Assembly: GCA_905215065.1 (NCBI GenBank)
Contig: CAJMOF010000005.1
Location: 1-64,000, forward strand
Direction: 5' to 3'
Source of the DNA: an uncultured bacterium
GTDB taxonomy: Bacteria; Actinomycetota; Coriobacteriia; Coriobacteriales; Coriobacteriaceae
DNA length: 64,000 bases
In this document: positions 8,798-18,890 of the stretch, one piece after another
How positions within the stretch are numbered: position 1 is the first letter of the stretch
How the letters are laid out: every line of letters begins with the position of its first letter
Made by a program: the position numbers and the translations under genes
Notes under the pieces: generated by a model
The model's database searches: none
Seen by the model: the letters and a program-made list of their open reading frames with translations, nothing else
What the model was told of the DNA's origin: nothing

Positions 8798-8826
8798 GCT
8801 TCAGGCGCACCTTCACGACCTGAAGC
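8798..8826 (+). promoter_or_regulatory. Leader hairpin before rpsF
   Basis: GCTTCAGG (8798-8805) pairs perfectly with CCTGAAGC (8819-8826) around a 13-nt loop, 11 bases before the rpsF ribosome site. S6 operons are known to be feedback-regulated by S6:S18 binding to a leader hairpin; this stem is in the right place, but I could not confirm the conserved bulge. Confidence 0.45.
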
Positions 8827-8852
8827 CACATTTGCCCAGAGGAGGTGACAAT

Positions 8853-9146
8853 ATGAAGGCTTATGAACTGCTGTTCTTTGTTGACCCGTCGCTCGACCCC
8901 GAGACTCGTCTCGCTGTTATGAAGCGTATCGATACCACGATCGCTGAGGGCGCTGGCAAGGTCGACTCCGTTGACGAGTGGGGCAAGCGCAAGCTCGCCT
9001 ACGAGATCAACGACCTCACCGATGGTGACTACACCCTCATCAACTTCCACGCAGATCCTACCCAGATCGCCGAGCTTGATCGCGTCCTGCGCATCACCGA
9101 CGCTGTGGTCCGCCACATGATCGTCCGTCGCGACGACCAGGAGTAA
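8853..9146 (+). CDS. rpsF: 30S ribosomal protein S6
   Basis: 97 residues, standard S6 length (MKAYELLFFVDPSLD start, DRVLRITDAVVRHMIVRRDD end). ATG 8853 is chosen because AGGAGG sits seven bases upstream; the upstream in-frame codons lack homology. S6 binds S18 in the 30S platform. It heads the rpsF-ssb-rpsR-rplI operon, the order common in bacteria. Confidence 0.97.
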   Translation: MKAYELLFFVDPSLDPETRLAVMKRIDTTIAEGAGKVDSVDEWGKRKLAYEINDLTDGDYTLINFHADPTQIAELDRVLRITDAVVRHMIVRRDDQE

Positions 9147-9194
9147 GACTGTCGTTTTGGACTGGGCTTGTGCCCCAAGAGGAAGTAGTGAGTT

Positions 9195-9647
9195 ATGAGC
9201 ATCAATCGAGTGAACATCACCGGTAACCTCACCCGCGATCCCGAGCTGCGCGCCACCGCCGGCGGAACCCAGGTTCTGTCCTTTGGCGTCGCCGTGAACG
9301 ATCGTCGCCGCAACGCGCAGACTGGCGAGTGGGAGGACTATCCCAACTTTGTCGACTGCACCATGTTCGGCACCCGCGCCGAGGCCGTGAGCCGTTTCCT
9401 GGCAAAGGGAAACAAGGTCGCGATCGAGGGCAAGCTGCGCTACAGCTCTTGGGAGCGCGACGGCCAGCGCCGGAGCAAGCTTGAGGTCATCGTCGATGAG
9501 ATCGAGTTTATGAGCTCCCGTGGTGGCCAGGGTGGCTACGACCAGGGCGGTTACGCCCCCGCAGCTCCCGCGCCCGCAGCACGTCCTGCCGCACCGGTGG
9601 CTACGCCGCCCGCGGTCGACGTCTACGATGAGGACATCCCGTTCTAA
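9195..9647 (+). CDS. ssb: Single-stranded DNA-binding protein
   Basis: 150 residues. The N-terminal OB fold (MSINRVNITGNLTRDPELR, NFVDCTMFGTRAEAVSRFL, VAIEGKLRYSSWERDGQRR) spans residues 1-108. A Gly/Gln/Pro/Ala-rich linker leads to the acidic tip DEDIPF, the docking site for SSB partners. The protein coats single-stranded DNA during replication and repair. It sits between rpsF and rpsR. Confidence 0.97.
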   Translation: MSINRVNITGNLTRDPELRATAGGTQVLSFGVAVNDRRRNAQTGEWEDYPNFVDCTMFGTRAEAVSRFLAKGNKVAIEGKLRYSSWERDGQRRSKLEVIVDEIEFMSSRGGQGGYDQGGYAPAAPAPAARPAAPVATPPAVDVYDEDIPF

Positions 9648-9719
9648 GGGTTGTTCACCTATTTTTGAGTGAGAGGCGGCTTCGGTTCGCCGAAGTTGCC
9701 AAACGAAAGGTATTTTGAC

Positions 9720-9986
9720 ATGGCTAATGATTTTTCTGCACGTCAGCCGCGTCGTAAGTACTGCCAGTTCTGCAAGGAGAACACTGAGTTCATCGACTAT
9801 AAGGACACTCAGCTTCTCCGTAAGTACATGACCGACCGTGGCAAGATTAAGCCCCGTCGCGTCACTGGCGCTTGCACGCAGCATCAGCATGACATCGCCA
9901 ACGCCATCAAGCGCGCCCGCGAGATGGCTCTCCTGCCGTACACCGTCCCCGTGGTTTCCTCTCGTGGCAACCGCGACCGCGGCTAA
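9720..9986 (+). CDS. rpsR: 30S ribosomal protein S18 (zinc-ribbon form)
   Basis: 88 residues from ATG 9720, which follows AAAGG. The sequence RKYCQFCKEN and the later Cys and His in ACTQHQHD make a probable C-C-C-H zinc site; forms without these cysteines occur in other bacteria, usually under zinc control. KRAREMALLPY is the typical S18 C-terminal helix. Partner of S6 in the 30S platform. Confidence 0.96.
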   Translation: MANDFSARQPRRKYCQFCKENTEFIDYKDTQLLRKYMTDRGKIKPRRVTGACTQHQHDIANAIKRAREMALLPYTVPVVSSRGNRDRG

Positions 9987-10001
9987 GAAGGGAGACGCAT
10001 C

Positions 10002-10541
10002 ATGAAGGTTATTCTTCTCGATGAGATCAAGGGCAAGGGCGGCGAGGGTGACGTCGTAGAGGTCGCTCAGGGTTACGCTGAGAACTTCCTGTTCCCCAAG
10101 AAGCTCGCTGTTGCCGCCACCAAGGGCAACCTCAAGCAGCTTGACGAGCGTCGCAACAACATCGCCAAGCGCGAGGCCGTCCGTCTGGCTACCGCCAACG
10201 AGACCAAGGCTGCCTTTGAGGGCAAGACGGTCACCGTTGACGTCAAGGTCGGCGACGAGGGCATCCTCTTTGGCTCCGTTACCGCCGCTATGATCGCTGA
10301 CGCCATCAAGGCTCAGCTCGGTATGGACATCGACCGCAAGCGCGTCGAGCTCGGTAAGCCCATCAAGGTTGCCGGTGCCCACACCGTTGCCATCTCGCTG
10401 TACCGCGAGATCAAGGCCGAGGTTGTCGTTCTCGTCGGCGTTACCGCCGAGGAGCTCGCTGCCGAGGCTGAGGTCGAGGAGGCCGCTGAGGTCGCCGAGG
10501 CCGAGACCGCCGAGGTCGAGACTGAGGCTGCTGCCGAGTAG
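10002..10541 (+). CDS. rplI: 50S ribosomal protein L9 with acidic C-terminal tail
   Basis: 179 residues against about 148 in the usual family. The N-terminal RNA-binding domain is complete (MKVILLDEIKGKGGEGDVVEV, given here as VILLDEIKGKGGEGDVVEV; then GYAENFLFPKKLAV), followed by the long connecting helix and a C-terminal domain ending near residue 148. The extra 30 residues are almost only Glu, Ala and Val. It begins 15 bases after rpsR and is followed by a terminator. Confidence 0.96.
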   Translation: MKVILLDEIKGKGGEGDVVEVAQGYAENFLFPKKLAVAATKGNLKQLDERRNNIAKREAVRLATANETKAAFEGKTVTVDVKVGDEGILFGSVTAAMIADAIKAQLGMDIDRKRVELGKPIKVAGAHTVAISLYREIKAEVVVLVGVTAEELAAEAEVEEAAEVAEAETAEVETEAAAE

Positions 10542-10575
10542 CATTTGCTGCAACGCAACAATCTTGTTCTAAGAA

Positions 10576-10610
10576 GGGCGCTCTGGGAAACCAGGGCGCC
10601 CTTTTGTTTT
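10576..10610 (+). terminator. Terminator of the rpsF-rplI operon
   Basis: GGGCGCTCTGG pairs with CCAGGGCGCCC and is followed by TTTTGTTTTT. Confidence 0.85.
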
Positions 10611-10765
10611 TTGCGCTGAGTGAGTGTCATGGTGAACGTTGCGTCGAAGTCCTATATACGGGACCGTTCATCCGTTTCGTTCGGTGATGATTGGCGGCGC
10701 GTGGCCCGTTTTGGGACCGTGGCTGATACTATGGATGCTCGCAAGCGATATGAATGAGGATGCTC

Positions 10766-12157
10766 ATGGCATACGACGATAGGGAGACGGGGCTGACGGT
10801 TGAGGACCGCGGCTCCAAGTTGGGTCTCCCTCAAAACCAAGATGCAGAGGCCAACGTACTGGCCGCTATGCTGCTATCGCCCGAGGTGGTCGAGGAGGCC
10901 CAGGTCGAGCTGCAGCCCGATGACTTCTACCGGCCCATTCATAAGACCATCTACACCGCGATGGTCGATATGTACAACAGCCGCATTCCCATCGACTCCA
11001 TCTCGCTGATCGATTACCTGCGCAGCATCAACAAGCTTGATGCCGTGGGCGGCGAGGCCTACATTTTGGAGCTGATGGGTCAGACCCTGTCGCTCGTCAA
11101 CTGGCAGCACCATGCCGCCATCGTCCGTCGTGACTCGATGCTGCGCGAGCTGATCGGTGCCACCAACGAGATCAACGCGCTGGCCTATAACGCCCCTACC
11201 GACACCAAGGAGGTCGTGGAGCTGGCCGAGAGCAAGCTGCTCAAGGTCACGGCGCGCGAGGTTAAGTCGAGCTATAAGACACTGACCGAGTTTATGGTCG
11301 AGGCCTATAACGAGGCCGAGGAAGTGTGTAAGGCCGGTGGACAGGCCGCGGGCGTGCCCACCGGCTTCCCGTCACTCGACCGCATGCTTATGGGTTTCCG
11401 CGAGGGTCAGCTCATCATTATCGGCGCCCGCCCTGCCGTGGGTAAGACGTCATTCGCTCTGAACCTGGCGCTGAATGCCGCCGCTGCGGGCTATACCGTC
11501 GGCTTCTTTTCGCTAGAGATGTCGGGCAAGGAAATTGCCCAGCGCCTGATTTGCGCCTACGCCATGATCTCGATCAGCGACTTCCGTACGGGCCGCATTA
11601 GCCCCGAGCAGTGGGCCAATATCAACGAGGCCACGCAGACCTTGTCCAAGCTCGATATTTTGATTGACGATACGCCCGGCACCACGGTGACCGAGATCCG
11701 CGCCAAGAGCCGCCGCATGCTCCACAACAAGGAGAAGGCTATCATCATCCTGGACTACCTGCAGCTGGTGAGTCCTCCGCCGGGACGTCGCTCCGAGAGC
11801 CGTACCGTCGAGGTCTCGGAGATGTCGCGTGGTCTGAAGATTATGGCCAAGGAGCTCAAGATTCCACTGATCGCGCTGTCACAGCTGTCGCGTCAGGTTG
11901 AATCCCGTACCGGCAAGCGCCCGCAGCTGTCCGACCTGCGTGAATCGGGTTCCATCGAGCAGGACGCCGATATCGTCATGTTCTTGGACCGATCCGCCGA
12001 TGAGGCCGAGGCTTCGCGTGACGATCGACCCGACGAGGGCGTTACGCGTATCGTCGTGGCCAAGAACCGTTCGGGCCCGATCGGTGACGTCGACCTGATG
12101 TTCCTGCCGGCATCCACCAAGTTCTATGAGCTTGATGGGGCGCATACCGAGGAGTAG
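10766..12157 (+). CDS. dnaB: Replicative DNA helicase DnaB
   Basis: 463 residues. ATG 10766 has GAGGA five bases upstream, so it is preferred over the ATG at 10754. The N-terminal domain starts at PQNQDAEANVLAAML. The RecA-type motor has Walker A GARPAVGKTS near residue 220, Walker B IIILDYLQLV, and the DnaB motif QLSRQVESRTGKRPQLSDLR (20 residues). It unwinds DNA at the fork as a hexamer and recruits primase. No intein is present. It has its own gap of about 150 bases after the rplI terminator. Confidence 0.97.
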   Translation: MAYDDRETGLTVEDRGSKLGLPQNQDAEANVLAAMLLSPEVVEEAQVELQPDDFYRPIHKTIYTAMVDMYNSRIPIDSISLIDYLRSINKLDAVGGEAYILELMGQTLSLVNWQHHAAIVRRDSMLRELIGATNEINALAYNAPTDTKEVVELAESKLLKVTAREVKSSYKTLTEFMVEAYNEAEEVCKAGGQAAGVPTGFPSLDRMLMGFREGQLIIIGARPAVGKTSFALNLALNAAAAGYTVGFFSLEMSGKEIAQRLICAYAMISISDFRTGRISPEQWANINEATQTLSKLDILIDDTPGTTVTEIRAKSRRMLHNKEKAIIILDYLQLVSPPPGRRSESRTVEVSEMSRGLKIMAKELKIPLIALSQLSRQVESRTGKRPQLSDLRESGSIEQDADIVMFLDRSADEAEASRDDRPDEGVTRIVVAKNRSGPIGDVDLMFLPASTKFYELDGAHTEE

Positions 12158-12250
12158 GACAGGCACCCGTTGCACGGGTATACTGGGAATGTTTTGTGCT
12201 TCTGCGTGCCGGCGTGGCGCGTAGACAGTCCATGAATGTAAGGAGTAAAC

Positions 12251-13537
<1,287 letters not shown>

Positions 13538-13559
13538 TCGGCACTATTCGGTTATTGCG

Positions 13560-13605
13560 ATATACCCCTTTGCAGCCCAAGCGGGCGGCCGAGGGGTATA
13601 TTTGC
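13560..13605 (+). terminator. Possible terminator between purA and purD
   Basis: ATATACCCCT (13560-13569) pairs perfectly with AGGGGTATAT (13592-13601). Only TTTGCTT follows, so termination may be partial. Confidence 0.5.
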
Positions 13606-13655
13606 TTGCAAAAGGCTCGCGCGGAGCGAGCCATTCATCCATAGAGGAGGCACCC

Positions 13656-14960
13656 TTGAAGGCGGACACTCAAACCATCGACATCCTGTTGTTGGGCAGC
13701 GGCGGCCGCGAGCACGCTTTGGCAGCTAAGCTCGCAGCATCACCGCGCGCCGGCAAGCTCTACATTGCGCCGGGTAACGGCGGCACCGCGGGCTGCGGCG
13801 AGAACGTGGTTCTCGACGATTGCGATCCTGCGGCCGTGGCGGCGTTTGCCCAGAGCCATGGATGCGGACTCGTGGTGATTGGCCCCGAGGCTCCGCTCGT
13901 GGCGGGCGTGGCCGACGCCGTGCGCGCGGCGGGTATTCCCTGCTTTGGTCCGGGTGCCGAGGGTGCCCAGATGGAGGGCTCCAAGCTATTCTCCAAGCAG
14001 CTCATGGAGCGTGCCGGCATTCCGACGGCCGCCTACGGCTCGTTTACTGACGAGGCTTCGGCTCTTGCCTATGTGCGCGAGCAGGGTGCCCCGCTGGTCG
14101 TGAAGGCTGACGGCCTGGCCGCAGGCAAGGGCGTTATCGTGGCGACTGAGCTCGAGCAGGCCGAAGAGGCCGTGCGCGAGTGCTTTGGCGGTACCTTTGG
14201 TGATGCCGGCAACACCGTTGTCATTGAGGAGATGCTGGTTGGCCCCGAGTGCTCGCTGCTGGCCTTTACCGACGGTAAGACCGTGCGCCCCATGGCCACC
14301 TCGCAGGACCACAAGCGTGCGCTCGAGGGCGACCTTGGCCCCAACACCGGCGGCATGGGCGTTTACAGCCCGGTGCCCATCGTGACCGACGAGGAGCACG
14401 CCACCATGGTGGCGGTCATGGAGCAGACCGTGGCCGAGCTTGCTGCCGAGGGCATCGACTACCGCGGCTGCCTGTACGGCGGCTTTATGCTTACCCCCGC
14501 CGGCCCCAAGGTGCTGGAGTTCAATGCCCGCTTTGGCGACCCCGAAACGCAGGTCGTGCTGCCGCGCCTCAAGAACGACCTGGTCGAGGTTATGCTCGCC
14601 TGCGCCAACTGCGAGCTTGATCAGATTGAGCTCGACTGGCGCGACGAGTGGGCCGTGGCCGTTGTCCTGACGAGCGCGGGCTATCCCGGCAGCTACGAGA
14701 AGGGCAAAGTCATCACCGGTATTGCCGATGCCGAGGCCATGGAGAACGTGACCGTGTACCACGCGGGCACTGCCGTGGTGGACGGCCAGCTCGTGACCAA
14801 TGGTGGCCGCGTGCTTGCCGTGACCGCTCTGGGCGACACGTTCGAGAACGCTCGCAACCTTGCCTACGAGGCCTGCGAGAAGATTGATTTTGAGGGTAAG
14901 ACCCTGCGCCACGACATCGGCCTGCGTGCGCTGCGCGGCCGCGACGCCTGGGATGCCTAA
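13656..14960 (+). CDS. purD: Phosphoribosylamine-glycine ligase
   Basis: 434 residues starting at TTG 13656. The choice rests on GAGGAGG seven bases upstream and on the N-terminal motif ILLLGSGGREHAL beginning ten residues later; no suitable ATG exists. The ATP-grasp centre shows VVKADGLAAGKGVIVA and the C-terminal region LEFNARFGDPETQ. It joins glycine to phosphoribosylamine to give GAR, the second step of purine synthesis. The next gene starts 21 bases after the stop. Confidence 0.96.
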   Translation: MKADTQTIDILLLGSGGREHALAAKLAASPRAGKLYIAPGNGGTAGCGENVVLDDCDPAAVAAFAQSHGCGLVVIGPEAPLVAGVADAVRAAGIPCFGPGAEGAQMEGSKLFSKQLMERAGIPTAAYGSFTDEASALAYVREQGAPLVVKADGLAAGKGVIVATELEQAEEAVRECFGGTFGDAGNTVVIEEMLVGPECSLLAFTDGKTVRPMATSQDHKRALEGDLGPNTGGMGVYSPVPIVTDEEHATMVAVMEQTVAELAAEGIDYRGCLYGGFMLTPAGPKVLEFNARFGDPETQVVLPRLKNDLVEVMLACANCELDQIELDWRDEWAVAVVLTSAGYPGSYEKGKVITGIADAEAMENVTVYHAGTAVVDGQLVTNGGRVLAVTALGDTFENARNLAYEACEKIDFEGKTLRHDIGLRALRGRDAWDA

Positions 14961-14981
14961 AATCCGAGAGGAATGAGACGG

Positions 14982-15677
14982 ATGGACGAGAAGAACGAAG
15001 AGCTCGTGGACGCACAGATCGTCGAGGAGGACAGCCGCATGTATGGGCACGCCGAGGGCGAACCTGGTGGCGAGGTCGCTGACGAGCCGGCGCTGGTGCT
15101 GGGCGACGACGACCCGCACGATGCCGAGCTGCACGAGAAGATTCTTTCGGAGGAGTGCGCCTGGAAGGGCAAGATCCTCGACGTCCACCGTCTTGAGGTT
15201 GAGCTGCCCAACGGTCGCCGCAGTGCCCGCGATATCGTTCGCCATCCGGGTGCGGCGGCCGTTGTGGCGCTGACCGAGAGCGGCAAGATCGTACTGGTGC
15301 GTCAGTACCGCACCGCCATCGACCGCGTGACGGTCGAGATTCCCGCCGGCAAGCTCGACCCGGGCGAGGACCCACTCGATTGCGCTAAGCGCGAGCTACA
15401 CGAGGAGACGGGCTTTAGGGCCGGTCGCATTCGCTTTTTGACGTCGATTGTCACGTCCTGCGGTTTTTGCGACGAGATCATTCACATCTACTTGGCTACC
15501 AAGCTGGAGTTTGATGCGCCCAGCCCCGACGATGACGAGTTTGTCAACGTTGACCTGGTGCCGCTGCACGAGCTGATCGACGCCGTGCTCGACGGCAAGA
15601 TCGAAGACGCCAAGACCGTCGTGGGCGCCTTGGCCTGCGATAGCATCGCGCATCGCCTTGGGGGTGCGGAGCTCTAG
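14982..15677 (+). CDS. NUDIX hydrolase, ADP-ribose pyrophosphatase type
   Basis: 231 residues from ATG 14982 (AGGA nine bases upstream). A 60-residue acidic N-terminal region precedes the domain. The Nudix box, GKLDPGEDPLDCAKRELHEE followed by TG, matches Gx5Ex7REUxEExGU exactly. The upstream strand IVLVRQYR and AIDRVTVEIPAG are typical of ADP-ribose pyrophosphatases (NudF type), which hydrolyse ADP-ribose to AMP and ribose phosphate. It is probably cotranscribed with purD. A structured element starts on the base after the stop. Confidence 0.88.
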   Translation: MDEKNEELVDAQIVEEDSRMYGHAEGEPGGEVADEPALVLGDDDPHDAELHEKILSEECAWKGKILDVHRLEVELPNGRRSARDIVRHPGAAAVVALTESGKIVLVRQYRTAIDRVTVEIPAGKLDPGEDPLDCAKRELHEETGFRAGRIRFLTSIVTSCGFCDEIIHIYLATKLEFDAPSPDDDEFVNVDLVPLHELIDAVLDGKIEDAKTVVGALACDSIAHRLGGAEL

Positions 15678-15824
15678 GTTACGCGGTTTTACCAAACCGC
15701 GTAACGAGTCGACGCTGCAAACGCCCCTAAGCGGCAATCTGCCTTTCAATCGTCGCTCGCGTACCGAAGTACGCGTCGCTCCTCTTTCAAGGCACCTTGC
15801 TCGCTTAGGGACGTTTTCGCTGAC
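15678..15824 (+). ncRNA. Candidate structured RNA element, copy 1
   Basis: 147 nt starting directly after the NUDIX stop codon. Stem P1 is GTTACGCGGTTT / AAACCGCGTAAC (15678-15689, 15694-15705). P2 pairs 15725-15733 with 15802-15810 (CCCTAAGCG/CGCTTAGGG). P3 pairs TGCCTT (15740-15745) with AAGGCA (15789-15794). P4 is CGCGTAC/GTACGCG with a CGAA loop (15758-15775). Copy 2 at 40897-41044 keeps P1 and the single-stranded GGCAATC, TTCAAT, TTTCA and CCTTGCTCG, but P2-P4 have different sequences that still pair. Function unknown; it may be a 3' UTR RNA, a small RNA or a mobile structured repeat. Whether it equals the Rfam Collinsella-1 motif needs a search. Confidence 0.6.
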
Positions 15825-15924
15825 GCTGCCAGAACATCGGCGTTATGCTTGTTGGGACGCTTTGTTTTCAGCCTGACCGGTTCAACCGGATTTCTCACGC
15901 TATTTATTTCTCTTCGAGGATTGC

Positions 15925-17697
15925 ATGTTTAAAAGGTTTCTCTCGTATTACGAGCCCCAGATGGGGCTTTTTGTTGCCGATACTGTTTGTGCTCTGGTGC
16001 TTGCCGCCATTGACCTGGCGTTCCCCATTATCCTGCGCAATTTGACCGGTGGGCTCTTTACTCAGGGTCAGGCTGTCATTATGCAGGCGCTCGGCATGAT
16101 TGCGGTGGGCTTGGTGCTGATGTATGCCGCCCGCTGCGCCTGCCGCTATTTTGTGAGCTATTGGGGTCACGTGATGGGCGCGCGTATGGAGTCCAAGATG
16201 CGCGAGGACCTGTTTGACCAGTATGAGCGCTTTAGCTTTGCGTACTTTGACCGCAACAGCTCGGGCGACATGATGAGCCGCGTGGTCAACGACCTGTTCG
16301 ATATCTGCGAGGCGGCGCACCACGTGCCCGAGTGGATCATCATCTGCGGCATCGAGATTATCGGCTCGTTTGTGATCCTCTTTACCATCGCCCCGGTGCT
16401 GGCGCTCGCCATGGCCGTGGTGACGGCGGCGTTTGCGGTCATCATGTTTTGGCAGAACATGCGCATGCGCGAGGTCTTTAGCGACAACCGCAAAAAGATC
16501 AGCGGCATCAATGCGCAGCTGCAGGATTCGCTGGCGGGCATGCGCGTGGTCAAGAGTTTTGCCAATGAGGAGACCGAACGCTTCAAGTTCCGCGCCTCCA
16601 ACAATCGCTATCTTTCGTCCAAGGAGAACATGTATCACGCCATGGGCGTCTATACCGCGACGTATGGCCTGCTCTCGGGTGTGCTCTATGTGATCGTGGT
16701 GCTGCTGGGCGGCTGGCTGGTCGCCCAGGGACAGCTGCAGGCGGTCGATATGGCGACCTTTGCACTCTATATTTCGCTGTTCTGCACGCCGCTCGAGACA
16801 CTCGTCAATTCGGCCGAAACGTATCAGAAGGCCATCGCCGGCTTTAAGCGCATGGACGAGGTGCTCTCGACCGCGCCGGATATCCAGGACAAGCCGGGCG
16901 CTACGGATCTGCAGGTGACTGCCGGCGCCGTGGAGTATCACGACGTGTGCTTTAACTACGAGGACGTTGAGCTGGGCGAGGGCGATGCCGAAGAGCGTCC
17001 CGTTATCGACCATATGAATCTGTCCATCAAGCCTGGGCAGACCATCGCTTTGGTTGGCCCTTCGGGCGGCGGCAAGTCCACGACCTGTTCGCTGCTGCCG
17101 CGCTTTTATGACGTGGCTGCCGGATCCATTAGCATCGACGGCCAGGACGTGCGCGATGTGACGCAGCAGAGCCTGCGTCGCGCCATCGGCCTGGTGCAGC
17201 AGGATGTCTATCTGTTTGACGGCACGATTGGCGAGAACATCGCCTACGGCAAGCCGGGCGCTACGGCAGGAGAGATCGCCGAGGCCGCCCGTCGCGCCAA
17301 CATCGATGCCTTTATCGAGTCGCTTCCACAGGGCTATGACACGGTCGTGGGCGAGCGCGGCAGCCGTCTTTCGGGCGGCCAAAAGCAGCGCGTTGCCATT
17401 GCGCGTGTGTTTCTCAAGAACCCCAAGATCCTGATTTTGGACGAGGCGACGAGTGCTTTGGATAACGAGAGCGAGGAGGCGGTGCAGGAGTCACTCGAAG
17501 AGCTGGCACGCGGCCGCACCACGATTATCATCGCCCATCGTCTTTCGACTATTAAGCATGCCGATGAGATTGCGACCGTTGAGCATGGTCGCGTTGTGGA
17601 GCGTGGCACGCACGAGGAGCTTCTCGCCCGTGGCGGCACCTATGCCCGTTACTATCGAATGCAGTTCGAAGGTGCGCGTGCGCACGAGCTCGACTGA
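15925..17697 (+). CDS. ABC half-transporter (membrane domain fused to ATPase)
   Basis: 590 residues, the usual size of an exporter-type half-transporter. Residues 1-310 hold six membrane segments; the ATPase has Walker A GPSGGGKST near residue 380, signature RLSGGQKQR and Walker B ILILDEATSALD. The GAGG site is six bases from the ATG. Such proteins act as dimers, exporting lipids, drugs or peptides; the substrate cannot be told from sequence. No partner half-transporter is adjacent, so a homodimer is likely. The next gene begins 20 bases downstream. Confidence 0.9.
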   Translation: MFKRFLSYYEPQMGLFVADTVCALVLAAIDLAFPIILRNLTGGLFTQGQAVIMQALGMIAVGLVLMYAARCACRYFVSYWGHVMGARMESKMREDLFDQYERFSFAYFDRNSSGDMMSRVVNDLFDICEAAHHVPEWIIICGIEIIGSFVILFTIAPVLALAMAVVTAAFAVIMFWQNMRMREVFSDNRKKISGINAQLQDSLAGMRVVKSFANEETERFKFRASNNRYLSSKENMYHAMGVYTATYGLLSGVLYVIVVLLGGWLVAQGQLQAVDMATFALYISLFCTPLETLVNSAETYQKAIAGFKRMDEVLSTAPDIQDKPGATDLQVTAGAVEYHDVCFNYEDVELGEGDAEERPVIDHMNLSIKPGQTIALVGPSGGGKSTTCSLLPRFYDVAAGSISIDGQDVRDVTQQSLRRAIGLVQQDVYLFDGTIGENIAYGKPGATAGEIAEAARRANIDAFIESLPQGYDTVVGERGSRLSGGQKQRVAIARVFLKNPKILILDEATSALDNESEEAVQESLEELARGRTTIIIAHRLSTIKHADEIATVEHGRVVERGTHEELLARGGTYARYYRMQFEGARAHELD

Positions 17698-17716
17698 TTG
17701 ATATGACAGGAAGTTT

Positions 17717-18682
17717 ATGGCTGACAAGAACCCTTTGACTCCGGAAGAAGTGACGGAGTTATTCTCCGAAATCGATGCATCCGGTGTCTTGGATCCCACG
17801 CTTGCCAAAAAGCGAACCGAGCGCATGCGTGAGAAGGAGGCTGCGGCCAAGCGCGGTGACAAAGCGGCGCTAGCGCAGCTGCGCAGCGAGGACCGCGCGA
17901 GCCAGGCAAAACATATCGACCCGCTGTCCGAGGACGATCCTTCGGGCTCGCAGGTGAGCCATACCATTACGAAGACTGCCATGGCCGTGGTCATTGGCAT
18001 CTTGGTGCTGATTGTGGGCATGCAGATTGGCTACGGCGTGATGCGACGCCTGAACACCGCCAACCTGTCCGAGAGCGTTTCGGTGGATACCGTTTCGACG
18101 GCGCTGAAGGGCGGCCTTGAGTGGGGCAACGGCTTTACGCAGTTCCCGCTCGACTTTACCGTCGATGAAGCTGATGAGCGTACGGGCACGGTCGAGGTGA
18201 CGGTGTTGGACACATCGTCTGCCAACGAGCTCGAGCTGCTGTCCAACGGGCAGATTCAGGCCGCTGCGCTTGCGACCAACGCGCTGCTCAACGATAAGAT
18301 CGACCGCGTGGTGTATAACGTTCACGCCTATATCGACGAGGATAGCAACATTCAGCACGATTCCTTCTTTGGCATGTTTCCCGCGCGGGGTCATCAGAGC
18401 GCCATTTTGACGTTTGTGTGGACCAAGAGCTCATCCAACGCCACGAGTATCGACTGGAAGATGCGCATCGTAAGCATGGACGACACCATTGCCGAGCGCA
18501 TTCAAAAACAGGTGAACTCGGTTTCGTCGCTGATCGAGGACCCGGTGGTGAGCCAGACCAAGATTGACGAGGAAAAGGCCGAACGTGACCTGGAGCATCG
18601 TCTGCATGGCCGCGAGATTTTCCGCGGCGGCAAGCCCGATCGCTCACCGTCCGATCTGCTGGAACAGGACAAGCAAAAGTAA
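17717..18682 (+). CDS. Membrane-anchored protein of unknown function
   Basis: 321 residues with AGGAAG upstream of the ATG. Residues 1-85 are highly charged and cytoplasmic in character, one membrane helix lies near 92-112 (AMAVVIGILVLIVGMQIGYG, 20 residues), and about 200 residues follow outside. I recognise no motif. It is probably cotranscribed with the ABC half-transporter and followed by a strong terminator. Confidence 0.65.
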   Translation: MADKNPLTPEEVTELFSEIDASGVLDPTLAKKRTERMREKEAAAKRGDKAALAQLRSEDRASQAKHIDPLSEDDPSGSQVSHTITKTAMAVVIGILVLIVGMQIGYGVMRRLNTANLSESVSVDTVSTALKGGLEWGNGFTQFPLDFTVDEADERTGTVEVTVLDTSSANELELLSNGQIQAAALATNALLNDKIDRVVYNVHAYIDEDSNIQHDSFFGMFPARGHQSAILTFVWTKSSSNATSIDWKMRIVSMDDTIAERIQKQVNSVSSLIEDPVVSQTKIDEEKAERDLEHRLHGREIFRGGKPDRSPSDLLEQDKQK

Positions 18683-18688
18683 GAGGCC

Positions 18689-18730
18689 ATTATCCCGCGT
18701 GAGCCACAAGCCCACGCGGGATAATTTTTC
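18689..18730 (+). terminator. Terminator after the ABC/membrane protein operon
   Basis: ATTATCCCGCGTG pairs perfectly with CACGCGGGATAAT, followed by TTTTTC. Confidence 0.88.
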
Positions 18731-18853
18731 TGGGACGGGGATTAAATAATCATTATGCATAGAAAGTCATAATTATCATTTCGTAAACATTTCGATGAAA
18801 TTAACGCCATGAGGCATGCTTGCGGTTACAATACCGCGAGGCCTAACTACACA

Positions 18854-18886
18854 CCTTTAAGCCGGTCCTGTGAGACCGGGAAGGAG
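18854..18886 (+). promoter_or_regulatory. PyrR-binding-type leader hairpin before carA
   Basis: CCTTTAA is followed by stem CCGGTC (18862-18867) / GACCGG (18874-18879) with loop CTGTGA, then GAAGGAG, the carA ribosome site. The layout TCCTGTGAGA in the loop region resembles PyrR RNA-binding loops of pyrimidine operons in actinobacteria and Firmicutes. The hairpin directly abuts the ribosome site, so pyrimidine-dependent PyrR binding would be expected to block translation. No pyrR gene is in the window. Confidence 0.6.
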
Positions 18887-18890
18887 AATT

